A stretch of DNA of 64,000 nucleotides from contig NC_051101.1 in the NCBI RefSeq assembly GCF_901709675.1, forward strand, positions 3,535,501 through 3,599,500, written 5' to 3'. The position numbers and the translations under genes are program-made. The notes beneath the pieces are model-generated. The model ran no database searches and was not told the origin of the DNA. It worked only from the letters and a program-made list of their open reading frames with translations. Below are positions 1-12,403 of this stretch, one piece after another. Origin of the DNA: Syngnathus acus. Its lineage: Eukaryota > Chordata > Actinopteri > Syngnathiformes > Syngnathidae. Each line of letters opens with the position of its first letter. Position 1 is the first letter of the stretch.

Positions 1-124
1 ACAGTGGCTTCTGACTTCGCATCGACTCTGTTTACGTGCAGAAGTCGCGTGAGTTATACGTCACAACGATGACACAACTACATTTCCCATGAGCCACCAG
101 TTCGTTTCTACGTCATAAACCAAG

Positions 125-941
125 ATGGCGGGTACGTGTGTATTTTGTCTTTTTCGAAATGGCAATCGGTTGAATTAAACATTTATATTTCTAAATTCAT
201 TGATGCATTGTGTAAATAGCTTCCTTTGAAAGCCATCAGAAACGCTAATTGCAGTGTAGACTTAGAATTATTAAGTATGACCTTGAGTTTATTGCTAACG
301 TTGGCTAACGTTAGCCTTTCGTGCATTGACAGCAAAGAACCTGCAGTAAAATATACGAATTAAGAAAATACTAATCAACGTCTGTGTCGGGGTTGCAGCT
401 TTTTTAAAGAATGCGTGGAATAAGGAGCCTGTCATCTTCGTCTCATGCACGATTGGACTAATGGGTGAGTTAACAACGAAACAGTATTGCCGTAGGGTAT
501 TTTTGTTCAATTAAATACTAATTATGACGTCTTTTGCCAGGTCTAGCGCTCCCAGTAATAAGTCCACTCACAAAGTATTCAGGAATGATCAATTCGGCAG
601 TGCCATATAACTACCCAGGTAAATTCTCTCACTGTGACAACCTGCTCATGGATTTATTTACTAATGGCTATCATTACAGTTGTCCATATGACAATGGTAC
701 ACAAGTTTACTTCTGTGGATACATTCCAGACCTGACCAAATGGAAAAAACATTTTTACTCCCACATATTTTAAAAACCTTTATGGAGTAATACCTGTATC
801 TCTCCCAAGTTTTTGCTGTGCCTAATATCTCAAATGTTCCCTATCGCAGTTCCTGTGCGAGATGACGGAAACCTGCCAGATGTTCCCGTGCATCCGTGTG
901 AGCAAAGGGGAGAGAGGCTGCAATGGCTCAAAGACCTTTGA
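125..941 (+). CDS. ndufa3: NADH:ubiquinone oxidoreductase subunit A3 (complex I accessory subunit)
   Basis: Four coding exons: 125-131, 399-464, 541-618 and 850-941, all with GT-AG introns and consistent phases, giving 80 residues (human NDUFA3 is 84). Exon 1 codes only Met-Ala plus one base. The protein has the family blocks [11 protein letters not shown] near the N-terminus, a hydrophobic membrane segment, [19 protein letters not shown] in the middle and [16 protein letters not shown] near the end, finishing in WLKDL. NDUFA3 is a single-pass accessory subunit of mitochondrial complex I in the inner membrane and is not catalytic. The start lies in a good context (caagATGGCG) close to the presumed promoter at the window edge. 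The gene is tail-to-tail with the next one. Identity is near certain; the exact exon 1 model is well supported by phase. Confidence 0.95.
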
Positions 942-995
942 CTTTAACATTCTTCCTCTCTTTGTTCTCCCTCTCCGTATTTGTCAATATCCCAC

Positions 996-1001
996 AATAA
1001 A
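996..1001 (+). terminator. Polyadenylation signal of ndufa3
   Basis: AATAAA lies 55 bp after the ndufa3 stop codon, followed by T-rich sequence. The short 3' UTR fits a housekeeping gene. Confidence 0.75.
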
Positions 1002-1363
1002 AATTGTCTATTTGATGCAACGTATCTGCCTCATTGACCTTGATTTTACTGTCGTAAAAACAGGATTATTAAACAACGGGATTAGATTTTGATTTTTTTG
1101 TTTCCCTTGAGAGTTCATGGGAGTTTCAACATCAGCCTGATCCTATCCGAGCACTTTGACCGAGCTTCAAGCTGATTAAAATTTGAAATGAGTTCATTGT
1201 TTCACACAATCATTATTCGCCATGCACAAAGAATAAAATAGGATGAACCGTGAGAACAGACGTCTAATGCTGAACTACTTAACCACTGGTTTTGATTTAA
1301 CCGGAAAGCTCCAACTTGAATGAACACAAAGAAAAAGGGGAATGTGTCTGTCACAGATTTTTC
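1002..1363. other. Short intergenic gap between convergent genes
   Basis: About 360 bp between the 3' ends of ndufa3 (+) and the BAIAP2-like gene (-). It is AT-rich and I see no coding sequence in it. Confidence 0.5.
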
Positions 1364-1369
1364 TTTATT
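1364..1369 (-). terminator. Candidate polyadenylation signal of the BAIAP2-like gene
   Basis: AATAAA on the minus strand (TTTATT on plus). It would give a 3' UTR of about 1.8 kb (1364-3199). That stretch is AT-rich, carries a C homopolymer near 1617-1628 and has no other convincing gene. Earlier signals within the UTR are possible. Confidence 0.4.
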
Positions 1370-2889
1370 TCACACAAAGTATTAATTATCGCATGTTAGG
1401 AAATTGCTGCCACATAGAGTCTTACATGGCTAATGTAGAAACATATGCATAGTGTGTTCATTTCACTTTGGTAGAGGAATGTATACTCTTCATCATGTAA
1501 TTACATAATATGCTCTGCGATAGAACTCTTTTCTTTTTAGAGGATCACTGTTGACCCATTTTATCTTCACAAGCATTTTAAACTCGTGTCCTAAAACCAA
1601 AGTGAAGTGAAATCAACCCCCCCCCCCCTCCATCCCCGAAGGCATGGAAAATATCACATTAGCAGTTAGAATGTCAACTTTATCAACACAATATTTTTTC
1701 TTGTGGCTACAGAGCTACTAAAAGATCATCTGATATCTTGTTTACCATTGAACAATCCCTTGGCTCTCATCAACTTTCCTGTAAACCTTCTCAAACACTT
1801 TCTGATAATACTTTAAATCCATTCAAGATTCTGTTGAGTCTCCTGGGTAAACACTCATGATGACTAGCTTTGTTTTGGGGACTGAAAAGGAATCAAAAAC
1901 ATCCCAAGACTGGAATAGCCTTTTCTTTAAAACTTAACCTCATCAACCTTCTTCTTCCTATAGAAAAAAACATTTCAAATAAAAGCATCCTGCACTCCAG
2001 ATGTTAACTCTTGGGAGAACACAGTCAGTCCTCTTTTGCATTCTTCAAAACTGGCTGCTACTGGGAGAAATCTTTTTTCAGCTACAATTCATCATTTCAC
2101 GGATTAATGACATTTTAAGTGTACCTCACAAAGGCTATAAAAGTATGATTTAACTTTTTACACAAGGAGGGGTTGGGGGATGATTTGAAAATCCACTCCA
2201 TATAAATTTAAAAACAGTTTCTCAACAGGTGGTCCGTGGCCACCTAGTGGTCCATGGTGTGATTGCAAAGGGTCCGTGAAAATAAAATATCTTTCTAAAA
2301 AGCTCCTAAAACCAATATAGAAATAGGAATCTTTGACTCAAAATGTGACTGAGACCTTTTCTTCTTGAAAAACAACATATTTTTAGCTATTTTACAGATG
2401 TACAATATTTCCATCTGCATTATTAAATTTACGGCACAATTCTGTAAATTTAACATCCTCTGCATTCTTGGTAAATTATGGGTGATCCTCAGGGTACCGG
2501 ACCCCAAAAAAGATGAGAACACTGTTGACACGCGATGTCAAAGCAGCAGCATGTTTGCCGATTACTGGCCTCAAACTGTCATAACCTTCACCTACACACT
2601 CAGTCCTGAGTGTGAAGTCATCATTTACACGATGACTACCTTTGCAGCATCAACACATGAATCTAAAGCGGCCTAAGGCAACAATTTGAATTTATAAGAC
2701 AATTACAATAGGAAGCTGTTCTGCAATACACTCAACTAAAAGCACTTTTGTGAAAAAGGCAAGAAAGCAAAGAAAAAAAAGTCTAAAAATAGCAAAGAGA
2801 AGCCTAAAAATGTTGATTACAGCCAACTGATCATATATAAAAGAAAATAATAAAAATTGTTGATTTTGAGTATTAGTGTTTCTCTAGAG

Positions 2890-3007
2890 CAGTGGTGGGC
2901 CTACGTTTGCAATATATAATTATTTGTTCCGTACAATTTTTTTTCTTCATAACTTTAGTATAGCTCTCGAAAGACTTCCCTGATCAGAAAGCAGTGGCCC
3001 ACCTCTG
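2890..3007. mobile_element. Short hAT-like MITE
   Basis: The segment begins CAGTGGTGGGCC and ends GGCCCACCTCTG, which are inverted near-copies of each other. The internal sequence of about 95 bp is AT-rich and non-coding. CAG(G)GGTGGGC termini are typical of non-autonomous hAT elements. The flanking 8-mers share only the central TAG, so a target-site duplication is weak. Confidence 0.45.
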
Positions 3008-3199
3008 CGTTAGTCAAACTGGACAATTTAGAAATTTGTATTCTCCTAATCACAGATCACTTTAACCTGCACACACGTTCACCTTTAGGAATACTAAAAA
3101 ATAAAATAAAAATCTAACTCGCATCAGGTTAATTATTTAAAAAAGAAAATAGAAAGGAGAGTACTACTACGATGTGTTCTGTCGTCAAAACTGGAGCGC

Positions 3200-4767
3200 T
3201 CACTCAATGATGGGCGCCGAGCGATCGTTCGTGACGGTTCTTCGGAGACGAATGTGGGCAAACGGGTTGGTCCTGGAAAAAGAAAATAGAAATGTAATAA
3301 AATAAACAAAGAAAAAGCAAAATTTTTTTTTATCAGTTGGGAATACCTTGTTGGAGAAGGCGGCGAGGAGGCCAACTGTGCACAGATCTGTCGTAGATAA
3401 AGAAATAGTCAATTTGTAATTATTGTAACGATACTTTGTCTGACCCCACTCCGACCTTGTTGGTGTCGGCCATGCTGTACGGGCGTGGCCGGAAGGTGCT
3501 GATCCTCTGGGGAGGGAGGGAGCGCTCGTCCTCCGACTCAGGGGTGAGACTGGGCGACACCAGCTGGTCCAGCTGGCTCATGCTGGTACTGTTGGCCTTG
3601 GAAAGGAAAAAGGAGCTGCGAACGGGGGTGGGGTCGGGGGTTGGGTAGTGCGCACATTATTAGCCATTTGCTATATTCATTCACCAGACACTTCATTAGG
3701 TACACCTTTGCAGCAACAGTATAAGTAGATTGATTGATTGTACCTTTTAGGTGTGTAGTCGAGGCTGACTCGCCTCTCGAGGTGATCAATCTTGCTATGT
3801 TGTGGCTGAGTGTAGGAGAAAGGGAACCAGCCTTTTCTGTCAAAGGCAAAAAAAAATACTTCGAAGGGTCACTAAACTTCAGGATTTGGATATGAGCGGC
3901 CTTGACGTGTTTCCATCTGTAATCTAACAGCACCGAAGCAGCCTTGGAACATACCGTCCGGTCCGATCATTCTGCCCGTAGTGCCACCCGTCTCTCGGCT
4001 CGGAAATCAGCAGGGTGATGCTGTCCCCGGTCAGGAAGTGCAGCAAGGAAGCGCCGCCTCCTCCTCCGCCTTCTGACACACCGGGTGAGTGAGAGAACAC
4101 GGCTTCCACCCGCATGGGCCCCGAAAGAGGCAACATCCTGGCGCCTGGGTGAGAAAGGGAAGGATGAATATTTGTAGATGAGCTCCACCTTAAAATGTTG
4201 AGGTCCACATCACCTTGAAAGCCGCCCAGCCTCATTTCACTGCCAGGTCTCTTGGGTAACGGAAGAGTTGATGTGGCGCACATGTCGGCAGTCTTCATCA
4301 GCCACGGATGAGCACTAGGGAGCGTGTTGTTCCCTCCCGGGCCCACCTGTTGGTGCAGCAGCTGCACGGGGGTCATGGCCCTGGACAGCGGCGCGCTGTG
4401 GGGAAGCGTTGGGCTGTGGGGGGCACTGTGCGGGATGGCCACGGTGACGCCCTGCGAGGAGCTCCCGGTCGGGGACACCTGCCCGAGCGACATGACGGTG
4501 GAAGGGATGAGACTCGGCGATAGGTTGCTGGTGTTGGCGGCCATGAGGAGAGAGGAGGGCTGGGCCGCCGCGCCTGCGACTGGGCTGGCGCTGCCGCTGC
4601 TATCGGCCGGGGGGCTGGCCGCCGACACGCTCAAGGGGGAGCAGCCATGTTGAGGGGACGCGTCTCTTGATGAGCCTGCGGCTGCGGTCACAGGCCGGAA
4701 GGTCTGAGGAGAGCCCTGAGGATAAGCGTCGTCGCTCTGGGAGGACGAGGAGGCAACCGAGCGCTGC

Positions 4768-4836
<69 letters not shown>

Positions 4837-7439
4837 GAACGATCGCCATTCAACAGATGTGGGACTTCTTGAACTGACAATCTCTGGAAAAGGAGTTAAA
4901 AGCCACTTGAGTAAGTTCCAGGTTACCTCCACAATGAAAGACCAGAACTAATTCAAACTGCGAACCTCAGAACTGTGAGCCCAGAGTGTATTCCCCAACA
5001 TGTTCTGACCTGTTCTGACGGAGAGCAGCCCAACTTGGTGTGTCGGAGGACCTCGGCGAGCCCGGCGGCCGCGGAGCTCTGTGGCGCCGTGTGACGCAGC
5101 AGGTTGAGCGCGCGCTCCGGAAGTTTGGTCGGATGAGTGCACGACTGCTGCCATGACGACAGTTTCTGCGACAGGAGCTCTCTCACCTATACAGAATTAA
5201 AAAAATCGATGTAAAACCCAAGACAAGCCCATATAAAGTACATCATCTTAGGGCCTGACCGAATATCACCTTGCAGTGGTAGTTGATGAGCAGCTTGGTC
5301 ACACAACACTGCCGATCCACCAAGAAGCAATATCGTCTCCTCTCCTCGGTCAGCGCCGACCTGTAACCTGTAGCGACCAGCGTGTCCAACTCCACTTGGC
5401 GCCGACTCATCAGCTCCACAAACTGAGAAGGTAATCAGAGGGATGGGCCATGAATAACCCATTCTTGATTTGCAGCCGCACATGGAGCTGGAGTGACCTT
5501 TAGAGTACATTGTTCTAAATCAGGACTAACACAAGTGACATCATTTCCTGCGTCACAATAAATCCAAAACAGCACTTGTGGCTTTGTTGACCTTTGCTTT
5601 AAAAGAATTATTGCTGCTTGACTTCCATATTAGGTGAATACAGTCAATCCTCTCAATCTTCTCATTGTGACCCTGCCATCAAAACAATCATCTGATGCAG
5701 ATTTACAGTGTTAGGGGTACAAAAGTAACACTCATCTTTGGTGAGAAAGAAATGTATAATTGTGTATCGACCAACATTTAACATGATGTTTTATGTTGCC
5801 TAAAGAAAGCACATACAAAGAAAAAAAAATGGGACCGAGAACGCTTCCCTGCGGAACACCATATTCAATATGGTGGTGGAGGTGAGCATACTCGCCTGCA
5901 TCTCTCTGTCTCCATACTTGTTCGGGTGACGGCTACCCAAGCTTTTTCTGCGCAGCTTCTTCAGCTGGGCCTGGCAGCGTTCGATGGAATCGGTTTTGGA
6001 ACGCCGCTCGTTCTGGTACTTCTTCAGTGTGGCCTGAAGGTCGACACATTCACATCTTTTTAATAAATGCATATTGTATCAATCAGCAAGCACTCTTTCG
6101 AAGATGCAGAGTCCCGATCATTGTTGCATTTCTAGACAAGGTGTCTGGTGAACTTGATGTGAACCATGTGTCAACTGTGGGAGGACCTCGTGTTGACTTA
6201 CCGTGAGGTATTTGATGTCCAATTCCAGCTTCTGCTCCAGCTGGGCCAGCAGCTCGGAATGAAACAACTTGAGCTGTTGACAAATGGCCAAAGAGACGCA
6301 GATAAATATTCACTGGTGTCTCATTGCTGTCTACGCTATGTCGCGTTCTGCCTCCATCTTACCACATCTTCCAGCTGCACCTGGATCTGTCTATGGACCT
6401 CGGCCATCTGAAACAATGTGTCTCCTGCGCGACAGGGATAGAACAAAATAGCGATTGGTAGAAAACAATAAAAAGTAGCGTAGCAGTTTCAACAGATGAA
6501 GAAGACATTATTAAGGACAATCATAATCATGATATTATTTCTACAGAATTGTTTGGCAGAAGTTTTGGGCGCTTGCACACAGCTGACAAAGTGGAGTGAG
6601 TCTCCTCTCTGCATGGGCCGCACAGCGCAGCACAGTATGCAGCGGCTGGCATCTCGCCCTCTTGACACCCCTGCCCGCCTCCCCCGCTGTTTTCGGCATC
6701 ACAATGAGATCATGTGGTGTTGTTAATCTCCCAACAATGAGCCCACTCTCTCCCTTTGCCTGTGTTTCCTCGCTCTCTACATTTCCTCTTGTGTCTTCAT
6801 CTCCCTCCTGGACAAACACAAAGCTCCCAGGCTCACAGACTATTTCCCCACGCCCCGAATCCTCTAGATCGTTTAAGCGGCTGATTTTGATTTTCCTTTC
6901 GTAACAACGTCCTTCGATGCCCTCTCACTCACCCAACTCTTTGGAGCCTTGGCTGTCGCTGGCCAGCTCTCCCAGTTTGACCAGAGCGTCGAAGTAGCCC
7001 TTTGCTGCCACTGTCACTCCTGGGAAGATCAAATTTAATCTGACAATTGTCCTACTATTTTAGACTGAAAGGTCAAGACAAGACAATTCACAAAAACATT
7101 GTTGACATTGTTTTGGACAGCCTTGTTAAGACTTTTGTTCTCACTTTGATTTTGAATGTCAACAAGTTGTTGAGCACTGGTTTAGCAGTGAGTGTTCCTT
7201 TTTTTCCCAGACAGGAATTCAACAAAATGCTGACTTTTTGTGGTTGGACAAACCTGTGAGGGCTTTCTCGTAGTGTTTTCCCATGGTGACAAAATTCTTC
7301 AGACTGGGGTTAAAGTGGTCCAGAATACCCTGGAGGCAAACATCCAACTTGTCAGACACAAATCGTGAAATGTAAAATGAAGCGTTCATACCTTATAAAC
7401 ATTTTCCGTCATCTTGTTGACTTCGTCCGTTCGCGACAT
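3200..7439 (-). CDS. BAIAP2/IRSp53-family I-BAR and SH3 adaptor with polyglutamine insert
   Basis: Thirteen coding exons, 5' to 3': 7392-7439, 7254-7329, 6933-7019, 6363-6424, 6202-6273, 5896-6033, 5270-5422, 5010-5186, 3955-4883, 3744-3836, 3456-3588, 3347-3375 and 3200-3272, predicting 689 residues. Residues 1-212 form the IMD/I-BAR coiled-coil domain that bends membranes and binds Rac, with family blocks [42 protein letters not shown] and [18 protein letters not shown] low-complexity linker follows, with 24 Gln at 288-311. The SH3 domain comes late ([14 protein letters not shown] then KGWFPFSYT) and carries a Gly-rich insert. The C-terminus [20 protein letters not shown] matches the long BAIAP2 tail. 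IRSp53 proteins link Rac/Cdc42 to actin regulators in filopodia and synapses. The sequence is nearest BAIAP2 rather than the L1 or L2 paralogs. Which fish paralog it is cannot be fixed here. Confidence 0.9.
4764..4835 (-). repeat. CAG/CAA repeat coding 24 glutamines
   Basis: Plus-strand CTG/TTG repeat read as 22 CAG and 2 CAA codons inside the large exon of the BAIAP2-like gene, in frame with the flanking conserved sequence. The two CAA interruptions make the tract less prone to slippage than a pure CAG run. Confidence 0.95.
5423..5895 (-). other. GC-AG intron in the BAIAP2-like gene
   Basis: The exon ending DREMQ is followed by GCGAGT instead of GT, and the next exon starts after TTCTCAG at FVELMSRRQ. 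Both ends are in phase 0 and match the BAIAP2 alignment, so the GC donor at 5895-5894 is required. Confidence 0.8.
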
Positions 7440-8326
7440 TTTGCACTTCAATTTTTTTTCTGTCTCTGAGCGTGTTGGTACTGATGGAACGTGCTCTGCT
7501 TGGTCAGGATGCTCTGATTTACAGGAGATGATAGGAGAAGAGAAATACAATTACGACTTTGTGTTCATTCAAATGTGTGAGATTATTGCAGGTGATTAGT
7601 CAAAGTATGTGAGTGAGGGGGAAAAAAAAAATTACTGGAGGGTGTTTAGAGGTCACTGTGACCTCCCGTCACGATAGGAGCGTACGCCCTTGACTAAAAG
7701 CAGATATTTTCACACCGATCTCCTCCCAGACTGGCTGGGTCAATTCCAACACTATCCAAATATTCCCCAAGATAAGAAGTAGCGGGGTGGCGTGGGTGCG
7801 GAGTCACAGGTGTCAGAATGAAGAGGATGTCCCGTCTGGCTTTGCGCAGTGGCAAAAAATGCGCAGCCATCAGTTTTTTGTGCAAGTGCCATTACAGGCA
7901 AGATGTTGACCCAGATCGGCAAATCCCAGACTCTTGCTCATTAGAGCCACATGAGTGCAATTGTGTGTGTGTGTGCTTCTACAACAGAATGCAAGAGGGG
8001 GAAAAGCGGAAGATTGTAAGATCTTCTAAAAGTGGAGAATATCCTGAGAGATTTGATTCTGGGGGAGCTGCGGTGTTTTTTAGCATATAAGAGGGGAAAA
8101 GCTGCAGGTGGTTTGGAGCTGACACAGAAGATGCATTCATCTGCTTTAGCCTCTTTAAATGTGCAAGGCAGGAGCAGGGGGATTAATTGATGCATTTCAA
8201 CACAAGTGCGCCAAATAGCACTCTGTCCATCCAGCCAGTTGAATTTAAGTCGTTTTAAATTAGAATGGAAAATTTTGATTAATTTCATGCAATTTTAAAT
8301 TGATTGAATTGATTGAAAAAAATAAA

Positions 8327-8441
<115 letters not shown>

Positions 8442-8940
8442 GTATAGATGTAATACATTTGAATTAAATTATTACTGGCTTTTTTTTTCTTACCTATATT
8501 CAAGTGCAGTGGTAATGTTCAAACTGCATAACAATGGGATTAGATGTACATTTTAGGAACAAAACCCTTTAAAGAGACACAAACTTTTTTTTCAGAAGTG
8601 GTACTTAGTTTGAACATGTTGCAGTTAAAAGTACTTCATCGAGTGTCCTGTACAGTAAAGGGTTAAAACGAACAATGTTGATGGAAAGAACAGGAAGCAG
8701 AGTTGAACATCTTTGACAAACTAAAAAAGCACCCCCACACAATCAAGCCCCCAAAAGTGATCACTTACAAAGCAAAACTAACTTCAAGATCCTTGTAACA
8801 CACAAAAAAACGTACAGAAAACGTTTTTGTGATTTTGTTAGGTGATGAAAGTTTGCCTGTGGCCTTTTGCAGCCTGTTAATTTATGCGGCAAGTAAAACA
8901 GCACTTAAACATAAAAAGCGAAAAATCAAAAAGTAGTTAC

Positions 8941-9020
8941 CTTGTTCTCATCTCATTGTCGAGCGAGCGAGTTGTCCTCTCTTTTCTTGCGCCGGCTGGT
9001 TTGAGTGAGTGGGGGGTTGT
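8941..9020 (-). promoter_or_regulatory. Probable 5' UTR exon and promoter zone of the BAIAP2-like gene
   Basis: A consensus donor (CAAG then GTAACT) on the minus strand at 8940 ends a GC-richer segment, upstream of the coding ATG at 7439. It is a reasonable first non-coding exon. The exon start and the promoter are not visible with certainty, and the upper bound given is a guess. Confidence 0.35.
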
Positions 9021-10699
<1,679 letters not shown>

Positions 10700-10700
<1 letters not shown>

Positions 10701-10821
10701 AGGAGGGGGGAGGGAGATAAAGGGGAAGGGATTGAAGGAGTAAATAAATCCCTTGCAATCTGATCAATGTGCGTACAACTTCGCTGCATGTGTGCAGACG
10801 CTCAAGGGACGGATATATCAG
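10700..10821 (+). promoter_or_regulatory. Candidate 5' UTR exon of the neuronal pentraxin
   Basis: A strong donor (ATCAG then GTAAGAA) ends at 10821, downstream of a GC-rich purine/pyrimidine-rich stretch. The matching acceptor is TTTTGTTTTGCAG ending at 12311, 92 bp before the ATG. The 5' limit is a guess. The intron between (10822-12311) is AT-rich and shows no coding sequence. Confidence 0.4.
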
Positions 10822-12403
10822 GTAAGAACGCTTCTGATTTTCTAAAAGACAACATTTTAGAAACACCTAAAGGAGTTTGATGTTTTATGGCAGTCAGGAT
10901 GACTTACAGTTTGAACTTGCATTATATTATAGATGGATCTTATAGGTAAGAATGCAAAAGTAGTCCGATTTTTTTCTGATTAAAGTCATAATATTACAAG
11001 AGTAAAGTTGCAAAAAGAAAAGGAAGTGAGAAAAGACTCATAATTTAAGGAGCGTCAAGTAAAGACAAAATGTTCCAATAAATAGTTAAGAAATTCAAAT
11101 AAATAGTCAAAATATTTTTGCAGCAATAAAAGCAAGTACGTTGATGAAAGTAAAATACTTTAGACGAATAAAATCCCCTTTTTTTTGCGTTACAGTATAA
11201 TTATATGAAAAAGTCACAGTAGACAAAAGTTATTTTGTGAAGAAAAACATGCATAATTTTACATGAAGTCGTAAAAGAATGAAGTCATTTTTAAAGTCAA
11301 ACTTGAGGGGAATAAAAAATATTTTTACACAAATGAAGTTGAAAATAAAGTTGGTAATAGTAAAGCCAAAGTGCGATTTAGCATGATGTCGTTTATTTGC
11401 CGCTTCCTTTCGTAGCCTTTACTCACACATGTAAGCGCACTTGTCAGCTTTTAATTGACCTCTCATGGTGCTGCTTAAATATCCACCTCTAGCATATGGC
11501 GCCGCAATCTCACTGTGGATTATCGCAAACACACGCAGACACCAAGGAGGAAGAACGGGAGGAGGCCGACGAATGATCTGCGGCTAAGGTAGCACAACAA
11601 CTGCTGGTAATTAGGTTAATGGAGCCGTTGTGAGTGCTGATTAACTGGCCGGCGAGATCACAACTCCACTTGGCCCATCTGTCTGGGGCACTTCAATGTT
11701 CAATGCCACTAAAACAGCAAGAAAATTACACGGCAACATTATAAAAATAATAATGTGGTTGCAACGGCGTGCTGCAAAAGAGCACACACGCTGTGGATAG
11801 GTCACTGCGAGCGACGGGTGGTCGCTGAGGTCTAGCAGCAGGGTCACGCATGTGCCATTTGGAAATGACCACCTAGTATAATACAGGCATGTTTAATATT
11901 TCATGATTGATTATCTTTGTAAATATAGAGAGGCACATAAGGACAAAACGGGCCATTTTCAAGCGGAACAGTTCAATTCGCTTTGATTCAGTGGAGTTAC
12001 GATTCAAATTTATGTTGTGGCTTTTGTCATGTTTTGTCACATGCAAAAGGTCTCCAAAGCCTAAACTATTCAAATGAATTAAATTCAAAAGAAACAATAA
12101 ATTAGCTGCAACAATAAATTGATTTATATCTGTTGTCCACCAACAAATCGATTCAAGAACCTTTTTAAACGTAACGATTCGAGTCAGTTAAATCAAACCC
12201 ACTCTATCTAATATTTTTGCTAGACTCCTTTTTTGACACAGATCTTTGCGTAGGTTTTGAACTCTGTAAAGGATTTTTGAGTTCATCAGGGATGTGGCTT
12301 TTGTTTTGCAGTTTCATCGCAAAAATCGGCGAAGGAACCAAGAATCAATCACCCACCTGGACAATGGACTTTCAACTTTGATGATCAGTCTTAAGACAGT
12401 AGG

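Noticed and set aside
4667-4951. Poly-alanine frames over the CTG repeat
   Set aside because: They are other-frame readings of the BAIAP2-like exon, whose polyglutamine frame is fixed by conserved flanks and splice phases.
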